6,333 nt of DNA from Clostridiales bacterium UBA1381 (GTDB lineage: Bacteria; Bacillota; Clostridia; UBA1381). The position numbers and the translations under genes are program-made. Of the stretch, positions 5,201 to 6,333 are shown piece after piece. Below the pieces are notes generated by a model. That model made no database searches. It had not been told where the DNA came from and saw only the letters and a program-made list of their open reading frames with translations. Numbering within the stretch: position 1 is the stretch's first letter; the number at the start of each line of letters is the position of its first letter. Where the stretch lies: contig DBQZ01000143.1 in assembly GCA_002305435.1 (NCBI GenBank), forward strand, positions 5,196-11,528, written 5' to 3'.

Positions 5201-6333
5201 TTATATAAGCCTGCATTTTACGCCGAACACATCCTCGAAAAATTCCGCCGCCTCCGAAAACTTGAACCGCTCAAGCGTTATGTCCGCCTCATGCGACGCC
5301 TTTATCAGAAGCGTTTCGTCCTTAAACGAGATCTTTATCCCCGAGATTTTCTGCCGCCGCCCCGCATCAAGCGTCTTTGCGATTGCAAGGATTGCGCCGA
5401 GCTTTGATATTGTCAGCTTGCGGCTTTTGGGGAAGTACTCAAACTTCGGATCATCGCCGATTAGATCCTCCTCCGTATGCAGGAGGATTATATACGATAC
5501 CATGTCCTTCTCACGCTCTGAAAGCCCTATAACCGGGTTTGCACGGAAGATGTCCTTTGAATAGCGGGCGTAATGCCTGCCGCCCAGATACAGTCCGCAG
5601 TCGGAGAATATCGAGGCTATCGACAAAAGCAGGATATCCCGCTTGTTTATCCCGAACCGCTTTGCCATGTAGCGGCCTATAGCCGAGGCAAATTCCGTCA
5701 CCTTCTGGTAGTGCTTTTTGTCGCAGTGGTACCGCTTTGCGTAATATTCGGCGGACGAGATCATATCCTCCGAGAACGAATGGTTCGTCTTTAAAAACAG
5801 GTCGTTCTTCTCCGCATACTCAACGCAAATCCCGTCTGACAATTTCACCGACGGGGAGTATATAGCCGTCTCCCCCTCAGGCAGGAAGCTGCGGTATATA
5901 AGAAGCGACAAAAATACGACTACCGCCTGGTCGTACGTCAGCCCGTAGCGGGGGGCAATGTCTTCTAAGTTGTCGTTATTGAGCTTTTCAATGTACTCCT
6001 CGACCATTTCCCGTGTGATATTCTCACAGCCTGTGACCTTCTTCAGAAACTCCGCCCCCGTTCCGCACAGGAGGAAGTTCTTCTTGTCGGTGTGCGAGAA
6101 ATACCGCTGGAATACCTGCGACTCAGAGCGGATATACTCGTCTATCGTCTCCATTACTCTGCCCGTTTCCTTTAACGGCGAGAATTTCTCCATTACCCTC
6201 AACGGCCCCAGCGACACGTTCTCCGAACGGTAGAGCTTGCCCTTATCGTAAATCGATATTTGCAGACTTCCCGAGGACAGGTCGACAACCGTCGCCCCCT
6301 CCTCTATGATACGGTCGAACTCCTCAAGGTTTA
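5201..6333 (-). CDS. Ppx/GppA-family exopolyphosphatase-like protein (5' end cut by window edge)
   Basis: The frame stays open to the right edge, giving 376 complete C-terminal residues of a family usually near 500. A GTG at 6217 is internal, because family sequence continues upstream of it. The segment VVDLSSGSLQIS (6289-6254) matches the second phosphate-binding loop of the actin-like fold, followed by VSLGPLRVMEKF (6217-6182), the family's typical G-R-ERF element. An all-helical HD-like C-terminal domain follows, roughly 5770-5460. Classical members cleave terminal phosphate from polyphosphate (Ppx) or hydrolyse pppGpp to ppGpp (GppA). Here the loop reads DLSSGS-Q instead of the usual DIGGGS-E, and the HD position reads Ser-Asp (around 5605-5600), so activity may be altered or lost. 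The catalytic N-terminus lies outside the window. It ends in its own terminator and seems unlinked to abrB. Family fairly sure; substrate unknown. Confidence 0.85.
   Translation of the reverse strand, partial: NLEEFDRIIEEGATVVDLSSGSLQISIYDKGKLYRSENVSLGPLRVMEKFSPLKETGRVMETIDEYIRSESQVFQRYFSHTDKKNFLLCGTGAEFLKKVTGCENITREMVEEYIEKLNNDNLEDIAPRYGLTYDQAVVVFLSLLIYRSFLPEGETAIYSPSVKLSDGICVEYAEKNDLFLKTNHSFSEDMISSAEYYAKRYHCDKKHYQKVTEFASAIGRYMAKRFGINKRDILLLSIASIFSDCGLYLGGRHYARYSKDIFRANPVIGLSEREKDMVSYIILLHTEEDLIGDDPKFEYFPKSRKLTISKLGAILAIAKTLDAGRRQKISGIKISFKDETLLIKASHEADITLERFKFSEAAEFFEDVFGVKCRLI

Noticed and set aside
6215..6217. GTG at 6217 as the start of the Ppx/GppA gene
   Set aside because: In-frame family sequence, including the phosphate-loop motif, continues upstream to the window edge.

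Overview
The window looks like chromosomal DNA from a low-to-mid-GC Gram-positive anaerobe of the Clostridia, probably Ruminococcaceae/Oscillospirales-like. The evidence is strong AGGAGG-type ribosome binding sites, sigma-A promoters with TGn extended -10 elements, an AbrB-family regulator with a zinc-knuckle tail, an anaerobic-type CbiL, VanZ-like proteins and a GAPDH of clostridial type. The genus is inference. I see no insertion sequence, prophage, CRISPR array, tRNA or rRNA.

Layout. Positions 1-1835 (minus strand) form a tight membrane-protein operon: two tandem VanZ-like proteins joined by an ATGA overlap, then an MscS-type mechanosensitive channel that overlaps the second vanZ-like gene and runs off the left edge. 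An extended -10 promoter at 1870-1878 drives it. The upstream VanZ-like protein carries a repetitive Pro/Ala/Asp/Thr-rich insert between its first two membrane helices.

Positions 1842-2094 are a divergent promoter region. The plus-strand promoter serves gap (GAPDH, 2095-3111), whose predicted mRNA starts almost exactly at a 9-bp stem-loop. gap is the only plus-strand gene and has codon use typical of a highly expressed gene. A hairpin with A and T tracts on opposite sides (3123-3173) separates it from the convergent minus-strand genes.

Positions 3172-4904 (minus strand) hold, in transcription order, an abrB-like regulator, a terminator hairpin, cbiL (precorrin-2/cobalt-factor II C20-methyltransferase) and an alpha/beta hydrolase resembling cinnamoyl/feruloyl esterases. 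The cbiL start is best placed at a TTG codon, because the upstream ATG lies at the edge of the abrB terminator and has no ribosome binding site. No convincing promoter was found between abrB and cbiL, so cbiL and the hydrolase may depend on readthrough from the strong abrB promoter.

Positions 4905-5200 hold the abrB leader and promoter, a very AT-rich stretch with a perfect 10-bp palindrome, and the terminator of the next gene. Positions 5201-6333 (minus strand) are the C-terminal three quarters or so of a Ppx/GppA-family protein that enters from the right edge and has altered phosphate-loop and HD-type residues.

Most of this is ordinary core-genome content. The points most worth a second look are the VanZ-VanZ-MscS operon with its repetitive extracellular insert, the terminator wedged against a TTG-started cbiL, the 5'-end hairpin on gap mRNA, and the atypical Ppx/GppA protein. 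I found no clear sign of a wholly new system.
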